Assembly: GCA_028023455.1 (NCBI GenBank)
Contig: JAQFVV010000183.1
Location: forward strand, 1,895,975 to 1,959,974
Direction: 5' to 3'
Length of the DNA: 64,000 nucleotides
DNA from: Epiperipatus broadwayi
Lineage: Eukaryota; Onychophora; Udeonychophora; Euonychophora; Peripatidae
The notes beneath the pieces were generated by a model, which did not search any database, had not been told where the DNA came from, and saw nothing but the letters and a program-made list of their open reading frames with translations. This document shows, in pieces, positions 25,250-36,565 of the stretch (positions within the stretch are counted from its first letter, which is position 1; every line of letters begins with the position of its first letter). Position numbers and translations under genes: made by a program.

Positions 25250-25402
25250 GTAAAACAGGAAAAACTCTCCATACATTAACCACTCTGTGCTAGCCAGAGT
25301 AATCAATAGATGCCAGAAGGCTTGTGCATAAAATCCCCATCTAGGGCATACTCATCCAATACCCCCAGAGTAGTTTCTGGCTTGTGGCCTTTGTCAGTGA
25401 GT
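25250..25402 (-). mobile_element. TIR-family element, minus orientation
   Basis: Starts AAAACAGGAAAAACTCTCCA, the family TIR, then the complement of the body through GAGTAGTTTCTGGCTTGTGG and ends near TTTGTCAGTGAG. The core on the minus strand reads CTCACTGACAAAGGCCACAA then GCCAGAAACTACTCTGG. The far TIR is missing. Confidence 0.7.
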
Positions 25403-25983
25403 TCAGACATTGATGACTAAATAAGCTATTGAGCTTAGATTGAATATATTATTGTTTTCCAATTTTATTCTCATAGTTTTGTACTTAAGTAGAGATAAAA
25501 GGTGGCTACTGGAGGGTTGCATTATACCCTAAGATCTAGATGCTTTATTTTGATTTAGATTGCTTTATTCTGTGTGAAGTTAAAAGAAAAGGTGAAGATT
25601 CAACCGATGTAAAAAATAAATATATTCTTTACTATAAAAGTCCAAATATTTAAAGGAACAATCTTTGTTCCAATACAAACAAAAATGTTATACTTTTGAG
25701 TATTTTTATGGCCTTTCTATTTTCACAATGGATTCGTTATAACTAAAAGATGAAAAAACAAGTTTGTGGGGATTAATAAAATATCAGACAGAGTGGCAAG
25801 ATTAGTTATTGAACTTAATGGAAGATCCCAAATGATTCGTTTTTTTTTCAACAAGATTGAGATTTAGATCATTTTTTAAGTTGTCAAGAAAGATTTTAAT
25901 GCTAAAATTATAAAATTATTGAAATATGAAATATTATGGATAAATGTACTTACAAAGGCAGAATTAAAAGAAGATATATAGTT
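25403..25983. other. AT-rich non-coding sequence
   Basis: Nothing recognised except that it flanks the hairpin insertion that follows. Confidence 0.4.
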
Positions 25984-26193
25984 ATATACTCTTATTCTTT
26001 TCTTTTACTTTCTTTTCATATCTTCATATCTTCATATATATTGCTTATAATAACTTCTTTCATATACACTTAAATGCAAACCAATTTTCTTGAAAAACTT
26101 CTTTATTTTTTTTACAGTTTCAACTGTCCAGCAGTCTTCATCAGAGTAAGAAAATTGATTTGCATTGAAGTGTATATAAAAGAAGTTATTATA
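25984..26193 (-). mobile_element. 210-bp hairpin insertion with CTGATGA...GAAAC core
   Basis: AGATATATAGTT occurs at 25972-25983 and again at 26194-26205, a 12-bp target duplication bounding a 210-bp insertion. Inside, about 26045-26095 and 26148-26192 are inverted repeats (CTTCTTTCATATACACTTAA against its near complement). The apex, read on the minus strand, contains CTCTGATGAAGACTG, a short loop and CAGTTGAAACTGT; ACTG and CAGT pair. Beyond the hairpin is a pyrimidine-rich stretch with repeated TTCATATC. The layout, terminal stems around a CTGATGA-stem-GAAAC core, is reminiscent of small ribozyme-bearing retroelements. No coding capacity. Confidence 0.65.
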
Positions 26194-26350
26194 AGATATA
26201 TAGTTTTGGAATTATCTGAAAATGAAAAACTGTACATCACAGATTTTATTTTTAAAAAGATCCAAGATGAAAATAGACAAGGAAGCACCCAAAAGTACTA
26301 TGTTTTGATTAAAAATATATATGCACTAAAAGATTGTAATGTGGTTAATA

Positions 26351-26500
26351 ATTTCAAACACAGGATGTGATCCTTGATTAATGGCGTATAGGATTCAAAA
26401 GTTTCAAACCCAAGAATACATCATTGATTAGTGATATATAGGATTCAAAAGTTTCAAACACATAAGGAATCATTGATTTGTGACATATAAGATTTGAAAT
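26351..26500 (+). repeat. Three-copy tandem repeat, about 50-bp unit
   Basis: TTTCAAACACAGG, TTTCAAACCCAAG and TTTCAAACACATAAGG begin successive units. Each is followed by a variant of CATTGATTAGTGATATATAGG and AATCATTGATTTGTGACATA-like sequence. Moderately diverged. Confidence 0.65.
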
Positions 26501-27126
26501 TATATAGACAAAAACTACTAAAAAGGCAATATCAACAGATGATGTCCTTAATCTTTAAATATAATTCAGTGAATTTGTTAGAATTATTTGCAAATCATTT
26601 TAAGGTGTTGTCAGATTTCAATATGTCTCACTAAGAAGATATCTGAATTGCTAGATAGATAATTATCACAATATATATGCAATTTTCCAATAAATTTTTA
26701 TCTGACAGAAAGTATTATTATATAAATAAATAATAATTATGAAAATATTTTTACTTCACCTATTTAAAAGTATTAAATATCTGAAATTCTGAAAAATGGT
26801 ATAAAAAAGATGTAAGTAATGTAACTGTGAATAGAGAAAGAAACCTATAGACAAAACATAAGATCAAAAGTGTAAAACATCTTCACATTGAAAAAAAAAT
26901 GTTTCCGCAATATGAAAACAAGGTGGTGTCAGAGTTTCATGAAGACTATAGAAAAATTCTGCAAAGAATTATATACTACACTGAATAAAAAACAAAAAAA
27001 AAACAAAACAATATAGCCCATAAACAGTTTAAATAAAAATTACGAGACATTGAGTAGTAATTGAAAATATTTTAGATGTTTTAAAAAGAGCAATTGAAAA
27101 ATTAAAAAAAATATTAGCACAACTAT
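26501..27126. other. AT-rich non-coding sequence
   Basis: Nothing recognised. Confidence 0.4.
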
Positions 27127-27765
27127 TCATCATGATCAACATCAACTATTGTCTATCCATTGCAGGATAAAGGTCTCTCCAAGTTCAATCCATCATCTCT
27201 CATCTTCTCTATATCAACTCTCCATACTTTCTTATGTAATCCATCCATCTCACATGTGGTTTCTTTCTATTCTTTTATAATCTGTTGAAATCCAGTTTAC
27301 AATATCAACTATTCATCTTTTATCATCAATTATACCAATAAGTCCAGCCCATTTCCACTTCAGTCTTTTAATTTTTTCAATGAGGTCAGTAACACCTGTT
27401 TGTTCTCTTACCTATACATTGCGTTTTCGATCTCTTCTTGTTACTCCCAACATGCATTTTTCCATACTTCTTTGAGTGGTCTGAGGTCTCTGTATTGCTC
27501 TTCTATTAAGTGTCCAAGTCTCAGATCCATAAGTAAGAACTGGCAAAACACATTTATTAAAAACCTTCCTTTTCAAATACATAGGTATATTTGCTTTTAA
27601 TATCAAATTATTTCTACCAAAAGCACTCCAACCAAGTTTAATTCTATGATTAATTTCATCCATTGTGTTTCCATCCTCAGTAATAATTTGAACAAGATAT
27701 TTGTAGTTATTAACTTTATAACTCATCATAATCAATTTTTATTTTCATCTTTTGAGAAAATGTAT
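27127..27765 (-). pseudogene. RTE-like LINE 3' fragment
   Basis: The minus strand encodes the end of an RTE-type endonuclease/reverse transcriptase protein: QKMKIKID, NNYKYLVQIITEDGNTMDEI, NHRIKLGWSAFGRN, YLKRKVFNKCVLPVLTYGSE, TWTLNRRAIQRPQTTQRSME, then LGVTRRDRKRNV. The 'YLxQxI..DG..xxEI.xRI.xGWxAF' and 'CVLPVLTYGxETWTL' blocks are highly characteristic of the family. A stop interrupts the reading near 27410, followed by a recognisable KIKRLKWKWAG segment. The 3' end has a GAT-rich tail (minus strand near 27127-27150). The copy is 5'-truncated just after the catalytic palm. Relatives lie at 29140-29890, 30830-31065, 37215-37645 and 53040-54565. Confidence 0.85.
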
Positions 27766-28149
27766 ATACAATATGTTTAAATGATAAACATAAGAATTCA
27801 GTCGTGATATTGACATTTAAGCAAGATCAGTATGAAGAGATTTGAAATTGCAGATTCATTAGTTTTCTATTAGTTGTTTTTTTTTTCTTCTTTACTAAAT
27901 TCATTGCAATTGTTCTACAGAAAACTTTGGATTCAAAACAATAAAATAGCTGAATTTAAAAGGGGATAAAGAGCAGTAGATTATATGCAAGTATAAAAAA
28001 AAGTTATATAGATAACAACAAATAAGATTTGCCAGTTGGCTTTGGTTTTGTAAATTATAAAATGGCATTTCAGTAATGACCATAGCTTTACAACATCAAA
28101 TTCAGAATATTGTCAAATTCTAAAGAAAATTTACCAGAATGCAACAGTA
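27766..28149. other. AT-rich non-coding sequence
   Basis: Nothing recognised. Confidence 0.4.
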
Positions 28150-28900
28150 GTGATTAAACTACAAGGTGTCGCTGAAATAATAATATTGATAAAGTATTCC
28201 AGCTTTGATAATTAAGTTTACAAACTCATTCTAAAAAATAGTGTTTCATACTCATTGCTAAATATGACTGTAGTTATTATCAAAGTACTTTCCTTGGGAA
28301 TCTATGTACTGATTCCAGTGCCTAGACTCCCATTCAATGCAATTTTGGAACCTTTTTTCTGGATCAGCTGTCATCATTTCCTCTTGATGTCTAAATGTCA
28401 TCACGATTTTATTTCAATATTTCCTTTATCTTCAAGTAAATAAAAAAATGACCAGGGTTCAACTAGATGATAGGGGTGTTGCAATGTAATTATTTGTTCA
28501 TTGGCTAAAAAGTCCTCACAGTCAGTGCCAGGTGAACTGGTGCATTTTTTCCACACACCTTTCTCATTTGAAGGTTTTTCTATTAAGATGTTCCTGTTAT
28601 TCTGTTGATGTTTATTTGATGTGTTTTGCTTTTCATAATAGCCAACATTTTTGACACACAATTTGAACAATTTTTGCAATGTCTTTGTTAGTTCTCCATC
28701 TAACTGACAACCTTAAACTCTCCTCATCAGTGACACTTCAATCTCTATACATACCTATTTTCTTATGTCATTATCACCATAAACATGGACTAATGGGTCC
28801 CTGTCTACTCTTACCAAGTTTAATACAAAATTTAATCACTGTTGATTGCTCTAATTCAAGTTCTTATATGGCACCCAAAAACAAGCAACAACAGTTATGA
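28150..28900 (-). pseudogene. mariner-family transposase remnant
   Basis: The minus strand holds scattered blocks of a mariner (DD34D-type) transposase. N-terminal: IKFCIKLGKS and, one frame over, LVHVYGDND (about 28780-28850). C-terminal: CEDFLANEQIITLQHPYH (about 28470-28520), where the last catalytic aspartate and following FFxxLK are normally found. The end is FQNCIEWESRHWNQ then YIDSQGKYFDNN, stopping at 28258-28260. The middle of the protein is deleted and several frameshifts separate the blocks. The expected P-Y-S-P-D-L-x-P-C-D block reads PYHLVEPWSFF, so catalytic residues are lost. Terminal repeats were not located. Confidence 0.75.
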
Positions 28901-29139
28901 TTACCACTCAGAAAAACTCTGCCACACATCAACGTGAATACTGATATACTAAGGTCATGAACCCTTACTGAGTTTTTTGTTCAACATGGCCATGTAAGGG
29001 TGTAGTGGTAAGTTTGGAAACTTGATTGTCAGAAATTTATTGTATGAGACAGTGGTTCTTTTTTTCACTACTTTTACAATAATTTGCAGGAAGAATTTTA
29101 AAGAATTAAAATTTTAAAAAAATTAAGGAAATAAAATAA
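28901..29139. other. Non-coding flank
   Basis: Nothing recognised; it may include the outer end of the mariner relic. Confidence 0.35.
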
Positions 29140-29890
29140 ATGAAGTTTATTATATATCATTTATATTTTGCATATGACATGATTGTAATAAACAATAATG
29201 CTTCAGAACTTCAAGAAATATATTTAAAAAAGTAGCTTTAAAAATAAATGCTAAAAACATATTACTAATGTCCAATGGTTTTTGAAAGAATAGGAAAATA
29301 AAGATTCGTCTTAACGAAGTCTGTGCTCATATACCCTATATATTATAAATATCTTTGGGATATTATTAATACAGATGGAAACATAATAGATGAAATTAAT
29401 CATAGAATTAAACTTGGATGAAACATTTTTGATAGAAGAGAGTTCATTCTAAAAGAAAATGTGTCTATATATTTAAAAAAAGATTTTTAATAAATATGTT
29501 TTACCCATTATTATTTATAGAGCTGAGATTTAAATGCTGTTGGAAAAATAATGCAAAGACTTCAAAATACACAATAAAATACTTAGAAATATATTGAGTG
29601 CAGCAATGAGATATGGAAAGCAAAATACATTAACTGACAGAATAAAAAGATATCAAAAGAATTAAAGAATTAAAATGGAATTGAATTGAATATGCAGCTA
29701 AAAGAGATGACAACAAATGAATAATTGAAATCCTATAAGTTTGTTTGCAAGGTGATGTAAGACACAGTGAAGATGAATCCAATTGAAATGAATAGATGAG
29801 GTAAGAAAGTTGTTTGGAGTGATATGCAAACAAGTTTTGTAGATTAAACTTTGAAAAACTTTTACACCTGCAGTTGATTAATAAAGTCTG
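29140..29890 (+). pseudogene. RTE-like LINE 3' fragment, decayed
   Basis: Plus-strand blocks match the RTE-like family at 27.1 kb and extend further upstream into the palm: YFAYDMIVINNNASELQEIY near 29160-29220 corresponds to the catalytic FADD motif with the second aspartate altered (AYD-M). It continues with KVALKINAKN, then YYKYLWDIINTDGNIIDEIN and HRIKLG near 29340-29420. Later parts are recognisable only at DNA level up to a CTGCAG near 29872. Numerous stops and frameshifts make it inactive. A SINE lies immediately downstream. Confidence 0.75.
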
Positions 29891-29902
29891 AAAATAATTA
29901 AA

Positions 29903-30032
29903 TGGGTGTTTTTTTTGTTTTTTAAGTGTCATAGCATTGGCCGGGACACGAACCCGCAACCTGGACAACTGCCTGCAAATGCAAGGCAGTCGCGCTGACC
30001 TCTCAACCACCAATGCAAGACACTGGGTGTTT
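29903..30032 (-). mobile_element. tRNA-derived SINE with short target duplication
   Basis: On the minus strand a tRNA-like head reads TTGGTGGTTGAGAGGTCAGC (box A region), then an anticodon-arm-like hairpin CTGCCTTGCA/TGCAGGCAG, and a box B region GCGGGTTCGTGTCC. It ends with GCTATGACACTT and an A-rich tail. TGGGTGTTT flanks both ends (29903-29911 and 30024-30032). Polymerase III transcription and LINE-driven mobilisation are established for SINEs of this kind. This copy is about 10-20 percent different by eye from the other SINEs in the window and may be a separate subfamily. An accidental 127-codon minus frame begins inside it. Confidence 0.8.
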
Positions 30033-30479
30033 GTTTGCTTTAATATTTTTAATTATTTTCAAAGTTGATTATCAGGTGAGAAAATAATGGCAAACTATTA
30101 GATTAAGAATTTATAATGAAAATGGCATTTTATAAGAATGGAGTTTATTTTGAAGACCACTAGCTGTGAAACTTGAAAAAGAATCTTCTTAAATGTTTTA
30201 TTACATATTTAGCTATGTAGAGAGAAGAAATGTGGGTTATTAAAAAAAGGAAAAAAACCTTTGATATGTGAATTTGTACTAGAATGGAAAAGTCATGAGA
30301 ATGAAGTTGATGATATTAAATCAAAAATGAGTTACTAGTTTTGAGTATTTAAAGAATAGAAACGCAAAAAAAACACAAAGTTAATGGTCACATTGATATC
30401 CATGATATATTTTTTGACAAATACTGATGTTGATGGTTTATTATTACTAGTATTCTTATTAATTCAACAAAATATCACA
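30033..30479. other. AT-rich non-coding sequence
   Basis: Contains a TIR-family head-like motif AAAATATCACATGACTTC at 30467-30485 and nothing else recognised. Confidence 0.4.
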
Positions 30480-30499
30480 TGACTTCAGTTTATTCATTA

Positions 30500-30690
30500 C
30501 TGTTTCAGCATCATATGTGATGTGGTGTGGTGTACTGTAGCTTCTTCTTAAACGAAGTCAAGAATCTATCGGCAACTAAACCAAGAAAAACTTGTTAGCT
30601 GCTTAATTTTACATTCCCCAGTCTAAGTTTTTCCATACTCTGCTCCATCCCATTTCCACAACATAACCTTTGTCAACTCTACAGCCTTTA
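30500..30690 (-). mobile_element. 3' end fragment of the 23-kb LINE family
   Basis: The minus strand repeats the last 180 bp of the 23020-24195 LINE: GGCTGTAGAGTTGACAAAGG, TATGTTGTGGAAATGGGATG, a GCTAACAAG block, TTGACTTCGTTTAAGAAG, and a tail of ACACCACACCACATCACA type at 30515-30535. Heavily 5'-truncated, with no usable frame. Confidence 0.8.
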
Positions 30691-30744
30691 AAAAAGGGAT
30701 AGATGAAAGGAAGATGCATTAGATACTAAAAATCAAAGTGCACT

Positions 30745-30828
30745 AATCAAAATCCAAAGCTCCTCACTGATGATTTGAATCTAGTCTTCTGATATTGGAT
30801 ATAAGAGTACTGGATAGGGATTTATTAA
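30745..30828 (+). repeat. TIR-family core fragment
   Basis: Includes GCTCCTCACTGATGATTTGA, TAGTCTTCTGATATTGGAT and ACTGGATAGGGATTTATTA. It stops abruptly where an RTE-like 3' end begins, so the two were joined by insertion or recombination. Confidence 0.6.
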
Positions 30829-31065
30829 CTATTAATATCTGGGCATATTGCTAGAAGGAAAGATAATAATTGAACAATTGAAATCTTAAACTGGATTCCA
30901 AGAGATTGTAAAAGACCCAGAAAGAGACCACATGTGAGATGGATGAAATAAAAGTATGCATGGGTGATGTGAAGAAGAAAGGTTAGAGATTGGACAAGAT
31001 TGATTGAACTTGGAGAGATCTTTATCCTGCAGTGGACTGGTAATGGTTGACAATGATGATCATCT
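30829..31065 (+). mobile_element. RTE-like LINE 3' end fragment
   Basis: DNA matches the family's terminal region: CTGGATTCCAAGAGATTGTA, CACATGTGAGATGGATGAAA, GATTGAACTTGGAGAGATCT, and CTGCAGTGGACTGGTAATGG, then GACAATGATGATCATC. Corresponds to the C-terminal WxGHI...VRWMD..K region plus the GAT-rich tail. 5'-truncated. Confidence 0.8.
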
Positions 31066-33384
31066 GGAAATACAGCTTATAGTAGGGGATATAGAAATAT
31101 GAAGAAGAAAAAATAATTTTTATTATGCAATCAAATAGCATGGTTAAAATTTTTCAATTATATAATAACAAAAAAACAAACATTGTCAGAAATTCTTTCA
31201 TATTAATTTTTGATAGAAACCAAAAAATATCTGGATTGATATAGCACTCAAACCCAAACAAATTATAGCACTTAATCCAAAACAAACGATCTCACAGAAA
31301 ATGCTTATATTATTAGAGTCATACCATCGGTAGTAGTTCATAGTAAACTCATAGTAACACTAGTATTAACAGATTGACGTTGTTAATAAATAGCATTGCT
31401 GAACTCAGTACTATGCAAATTAAAACAGAATAATTTTTAAAGATTTTCTTTTTCATAATAAATATTATTCATGTAACATAATAGAAAATAGGGGATCACC
31501 ATATCACTTTCTTCTATTTTACTAAGTTGAAAAAGCATCAAAAGACATGATGAATTATCTGTGTCGGTTAATCTTCAGGAATAAAGTTGACAAGATTACA
31601 AGCTTTGTGTAGTTAAGGACACTGGGAACATGGCGTACACAAGAGCTAAAAATGTCTTGCTACTTAGGTGCACAAATGTCACATGACCTTGAGAAATTGA
31701 ACGTAGATTATTTTTATTTACAAATTAAAATATCTGTATTTATGTTATAAGCTGTAAAATGTATCTCTCACGCAATGTATTTTTTTTTTTATGAATTAAA
31801 TGAAATTGTATTTGCTTTATATTTTTCTGAATTTCCTCTCTTTACTTAGTTATTTTTTAAACGTCATTTCGAGATACTTGTTATTTTTATTCAATTGAGT
31901 AAGCAAGATTAGTGAGCACGTGGGCTCATTTTTACTTCATTAATATTCTATTTATAAACTGAATGTCATGATTCTGAATAATTAAAAGTGATTTTGTTTT
32001 TTAAATGATATCATTATTTTATCCTTGAAAAAATTAATTTTTATTATCAATATTAATATTTCTATTATGCCATAGAAACTGGTTCAGTGACTATAATAAA
32101 TATTTAATTATCATTCGTCATCAAAACAATCGTAGTTTATACCATAATATTTGATTTTGCTTTATCGCGAATATTCAAAGGTCAAACTCTTTCAATCGCT
32201 TTCGAATATTATTTTTAATGATGTTTACTGTATTAGATATTAATTACCTATTTATTTCTCATATGATTAGGTGCTTGGGAGGTCATGAAACATTCGAGCA
32301 AGCAAGTGACTAATTAAGCATTAAAGTTCTATTCTTTGATCAAATTAAGATTTTTTTTAAAAAAAAAAATATCTTGAATTAACTCTTAAGTACACCGCTC
32401 TTATAATTGGGCTAACCTGCTCAGGGCATTGTCTCATTTCATCATCGTCAATTTTTAACATAATATATCAAAAATAAATATTCATAAAGAATATATTTAC
32501 ATGAATGCCTTAATAACTAGATTTAATTAACCCTTGTTCATAGTTTTTGATTTATATTTGAATATTTTTGTAATTTTAATTTTTAGTTTTCCACTTTTAT
32601 GCATTTAATAATCATTCGTTGCTCTTAAAAATTGATTCAGTAAAATGAGATTGTTACTTTCTACTACCTTATCTGATCAAAAATGATCTATATAAATATT
32701 TTTTTAATATAATTCTTAGCTGTTGACTGTGCGAATTTATTATAATGGTGTTTAAAATATAATTGTTTTATATGTATTATTATCACTAATTTAAAATAAT
32801 TTCTGAAATGGTTTTAGGGATTAAAACGATGAAGATTTGTAAATTAACTAGCTACGCCATATAATGTTTTATGCTCATAATATTTAAATAAAAAGATTTT
32901 TTTTAAAAATTTAACATTTACTATAAACTCACCATTATTTACTACTTATAACGTAGCTATGAGATTATTTATAGTGTTTTCTATATCAAAATTATTATTT
33001 ATTTTAGAATCATTAACATCAGTGATAAAATACATATCCAAACATACAAAAATACATTCGATCGTAAAAATAATAAACAAATAGTATAAATAGGTTATTT
33101 TGAGGTTCATTGAAATTAATATTTGAAAGACATTTATAAAATTTTATTTAGAATTAACTGGTTTATCTGCTGAAAAAAACTTAAATAATTAAAAAAAAAA
33201 TAGGAAGTATATTGAAAGTTTTATTTATATATCAGTTAAGATTTTTTTTAAAGAGTTAACTTATAAGATAGTTAAAAACATAAAAAACTAAAGCAGAATG
33301 TGTGTGTGTGTGTGGGGGGCAACTAATTTAGAAAGGTATTAGATAGCTTATAAAGAATATGTTGAAAGATATTATAAAGAGAGA
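31066..33384. other. AT-rich non-coding sequence
   Basis: No frame or repeat arm is supported over about 2.3 kb. A (GT)n run lies at 33299-33314. Confidence 0.5.
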
Positions 33385-33835
33385 AAAAGTATTTGGAAGG
33401 CTTACAATATGATTCATAGTGCTAGTTAACTTCAACCATCCCTATCTCTCCTTACTATCACTAATAAATAGATAATCATAAAATTCAAATTCTGGTATCC
33501 GGAAGCAAAATACTTCAATTTCCTTATCAAAATCAATTCAGGTGCTCTACCTATTAATTACTTCTTATCACAGAGAATGCTGCATGCTAACATTGACCCC
33601 CTTTGTTCTTTTTTTTTCATTAAGTCAGAAGAGACAATGCATCACTTTCTGCTCCCAAGCTCTTCTCATCTTACCTATAAAAATACTATAGAGTCAATTA
33701 CTAAATTGCACACTTTTACTTTCATTGATAGTATGAAACAGGATCTTTTCCCTTTATTTAGGATTACTACTTTTCTTATGTTTACCCTTTGGGTTCTAAC
33801 ATGCCATTTTTGCTTCAACCTACATCTAAATAATT
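33385..33835 (+). pseudogene. Fragment related to the 40-kb LINE, ORF2 C-terminus
   Basis: Blocks match the C-terminal part of the 40488-46745 element: KSIWKAYNMIHSAS (compare ITLWEAYNIINYNQ), KINSGALPINYFLSQRMLHA and DPLCSFFFIKSEETMHHFLL (compare DPICGLCAREDETIDHIIHR). It ends with FRITTFLMFTLWVLTC (compare SIIRLSTFVLYSIWIVRC). Stops occur near 33430 and 33470, and the second cysteine of the Cys/His cluster is replaced by phenylalanine. It comes from a diverged member of the same superfamily, truncated at both ends. Confidence 0.7.
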
Positions 33836-33964
33836 ACTATCACTGTTTTACAATAAAATTTCAAAAATTAAAAAACAGAGACAGGGTGCATGTGCCTCCA
33901 GACATTTGCCCGTAATATTGGTGTCCAACACCATATACCCTGCAGCCGCTAATATGAACAGTAT

Positions 33965-34068
33965 TATTCTATAGGCTGCAAGTTTCTCTGCAAAAACACA
34001 GAAATATTGGGCCATGGAAATGACATATTTCTGTGCTTTTAGCAGAGAAACAATGCCACCAGCCATCT
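33965..34068. repeat. Hairpin, about 33-bp arms
   Basis: GTTTCTCTGC...AACACAGAAATAT (about 33979-34008) pairs with ATATTTCTGTGCTT...GCAGAGAAAC (about 34025-34052) around a short loop centred on GGGCCATGG. The surrounding 33885-34100 is more G+C-rich than neighbours and may be a small MITE whose ends are not resolved. Confidence 0.6.
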
Positions 34069-34100
34069 GCCCTAGCGTACCAATTAGTACCACTTTAGTT

Positions 34101-34839
34101 CTTAAATTTTTTAGAAGCTCAAAGTACTTTGCATACTATTTTTCTTGTTTAAAGCAATAAAAATCCAAATTAAACTTTCCAATATCTGGTGGGTTTTTTT
34201 TAGGATGGGATTAGAGGAACATCATGTGAGGGGGGAGGCATTTATCATTCTTCTCTAATAATGATCTTTTTTAGTTTTTTGCCGATGTTAAGTTTAGAAG
34301 TCTTATAATTGACTATTTCAGTTTTAGTCGCAGCTTTTGAATAACTTTATACAACTACCAAATTTTTATAAAAGTTATTACGCTTTATAACTGAATCTCA
34401 TAAAGTTTTGTTCATTCATTATCTTCTTGGTTTTATTTCCAAATTATCAGACTTTTTTTGTATTTTAAGTAAAATTTTATTAACCAATAATTATATACAC
34501 TTTTACAAAAATTATTTACATATACATTTGAAATTATAGATCTTCATATTTATTTATATAAGACATTTTATAAGTTTGTCAACAATTTTGGAATGTTTGG
34601 CAGATATAATGATGCTTTAATAAATCTATCACAGTAAAAGAAGATGGATGGGATTTAATTTATATTTCAGTCAAGATATATTATTAACTGCCCTTAAATT
34701 TCATATTGAGGTAGATTGAATTTTAACCATGAAAATATTTATTTCAAGAGTATAACTTTATCTTTTTTATTGCATTGCCAAATCCATATAATATTAATAT
34801 CATTTACTTTCATTACTTTTACAATGCTTCATATAATTC
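34101..34839. other. AT-rich non-coding sequence
   Basis: Nothing recognised. Confidence 0.4.
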
Positions 34840-34905
34840 CAATCCACTATTGACAGTTTCGATTGCCCCAGAAATGTTCTTCAGATCTATAACAAACACA
34901 ATTCA
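34790..34905 (-). repeat. CTGAAGAA-stem-GAAACTG element (copy 1)
   Basis: On the minus strand: GATCTGAAGAACATTTCTGG, GGCAATCGAAACTGTC, then a 3' part with GAAGCATTGTAAAAGTAATG. The same arrangement recurs at 47640-47760 (minus) with GAAGAAGATTGTTGG, GGCAATTGAAACTAT and AAGCATTGTGTAACAGTAG, so this is a dispersed short repeat. Confidence 0.55.
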
Positions 34906-35509
34906 AATATGTGAATACAAATATACATGAACATATAATTTTACATTTCATACTTATACATATATTCTATCTTATAATCATTATTCATATACACACGTAT
35001 ATCTTTATATACCTCTCTATATAACATTTTATCTGTGAAAAAAAATGATCCCATATAAAAATATTTATGAACCATTGCTATCAAACAAAACATAAATCAG
35101 GGATTGTTTGTGTGCACCATTGAACGAAATATTTCTTTCTGCTTAGCTTCATAAAGTATGTGTGTGCTGCTTAAAGGTATCCAATCTTAAAGTAAACAAT
35201 CTGGTTTATCTTCAGCTGCATATCTTTAGAGGCTACTATGATAAGTAAAATCTTATATAAATATGAAAATTGTGGGAAACTCTGGAAAAACAGGAAGGCT
35301 AGCTTATGTTGCAAAGTTTGTAAACAATGTATATGAAAAAAATGACTATCTGAATAGTGATTGCTATTTTATTTGAATTATCTTGAATAGAAGTTATTTG
35401 CTTTATAAGATGGTTTCCCATACCATGTTTAGTAAGTATACTGAAAATATGAAGTCATGAATTTTATGAAGACAAACATTATCACAGGAGTGGTGGTTTT
35501 TCAGAAATG
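34906..35509. other. AT-rich non-coding sequence
   Basis: Nothing recognised. Confidence 0.4.
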
Positions 35510-36330
35510 CAATTATATCAATATTAAGATAAAATGTCAAACACTCTCTCCCCCTTCTCCAATGTTATGTTTTTTTCAGCAATGCTATTGTGAATAAAGA
35601 TAAAGTTTGCATTTCAAACAGCATCATCAATGGGTAACTTCTTGAACATGTTTGTTAAGTATAATGAAATACTAAACTTCTTCAAACAAGGAGCATGAAT
35701 ATAAATTAGCAATGAGCTTAAACAAACATGTTTCATTTATGTATACAAAAAAGGACTAATACATTAGTCATTTTAAACTTTGCAATCTCCCAACATAAAT
35801 ATATAAGAAATAGACCCAGTACATATCACTAGCTTATATTCAAATATAAATTGTCAAATCATCTCCCTTTCCCCCAAATGTTATGTTTTTTCATCAATGC
35901 TACTTTGTAAATAAAATCTAAATTTCAAATGGCATAACCAAGTGGTAACTTTTTGATGTATTTTGCAATGTTGTAGTGATATGCAGTAGGTCTATTTTAT
36001 ATATATTTATGTTTAGGAGATTGCAAAGTTTAAAATGACTAATGCATTAGTCTTTCTTTATATACATAAATCAAGCATATTTGTTGAGCAATTTAAGATC
36101 AATGCTAATTTAAATTTTCTGCTCCTCACTTAAATAAGACCGTATTTCAATATAGTTAATAACATTGCAGCATATGGTCAAGTGGTTATCTCTTGGTCAT
36201 GCTATTTAAATTTCAGACTATCTTTATTCACAAGGTAGTACTGCTGAAAATACATAATGTGGTGGGGGGGGGTTCATTGTTTTATATTTGAAATTTTTCA
36301 CCAACAATATGCACTGGGTCTATTTCAGTA
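35510..36330. repeat. Nested inverted and direct repeat cluster
   Basis: Block X (about 35510-35680, with ACACTCTCTCCCCCTTCTCC and ATGTTATGTTTTTTTCAGCA) recurs directly at 35850-35965 and inverted at 36110-36280. Block Y (about 35690-35835, with GGACTAATACATTAGTCATT and TTGCAATCTCCCAACATAAA) recurs inverted at 35970-36105. The order X-Y-X-Y(inv)-X(inv) makes a palindrome of about 300 bp per side with a copy of X in the loop. No coding capacity; probably foldback elements nested in one another. Confidence 0.7.
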
Positions 36331-36387
36331 TTAAGTTGTATATTTTTTTTATTTATATAAATATCATTTACATTAAAGTAATTTTAA

Positions 36388-36565
36388 AACAGTAGCAAAC
36401 TCTTCATACAGTAGTGCCACCTAATGCAAGCCATAGTAATGAATGGATGCAAGAAGGTTTTGTGCATAAAATCCATATCTAGTTCCTATTCATGAAATAC
36501 CCCCAGACTTGTTTCTAGGTTGTGTAAGCAATGAAAATGGTGGTTATGTGATATTTTAGAGATCT
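36388..36565 (-). mobile_element. TIR-family element with head at its distal end
   Basis: Starts AAACAGTAGCAAACTCTTCA, followed by GTAGTGCCACCTAATGCAAG, the body in minus orientation, then CAGACTTGTTTCTAGG. The head complement GGTGGTTATGTGATATTTTA lies at 36539-36558. Here head and body have the same relative orientation as at 2.3 kb. Confidence 0.65.
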
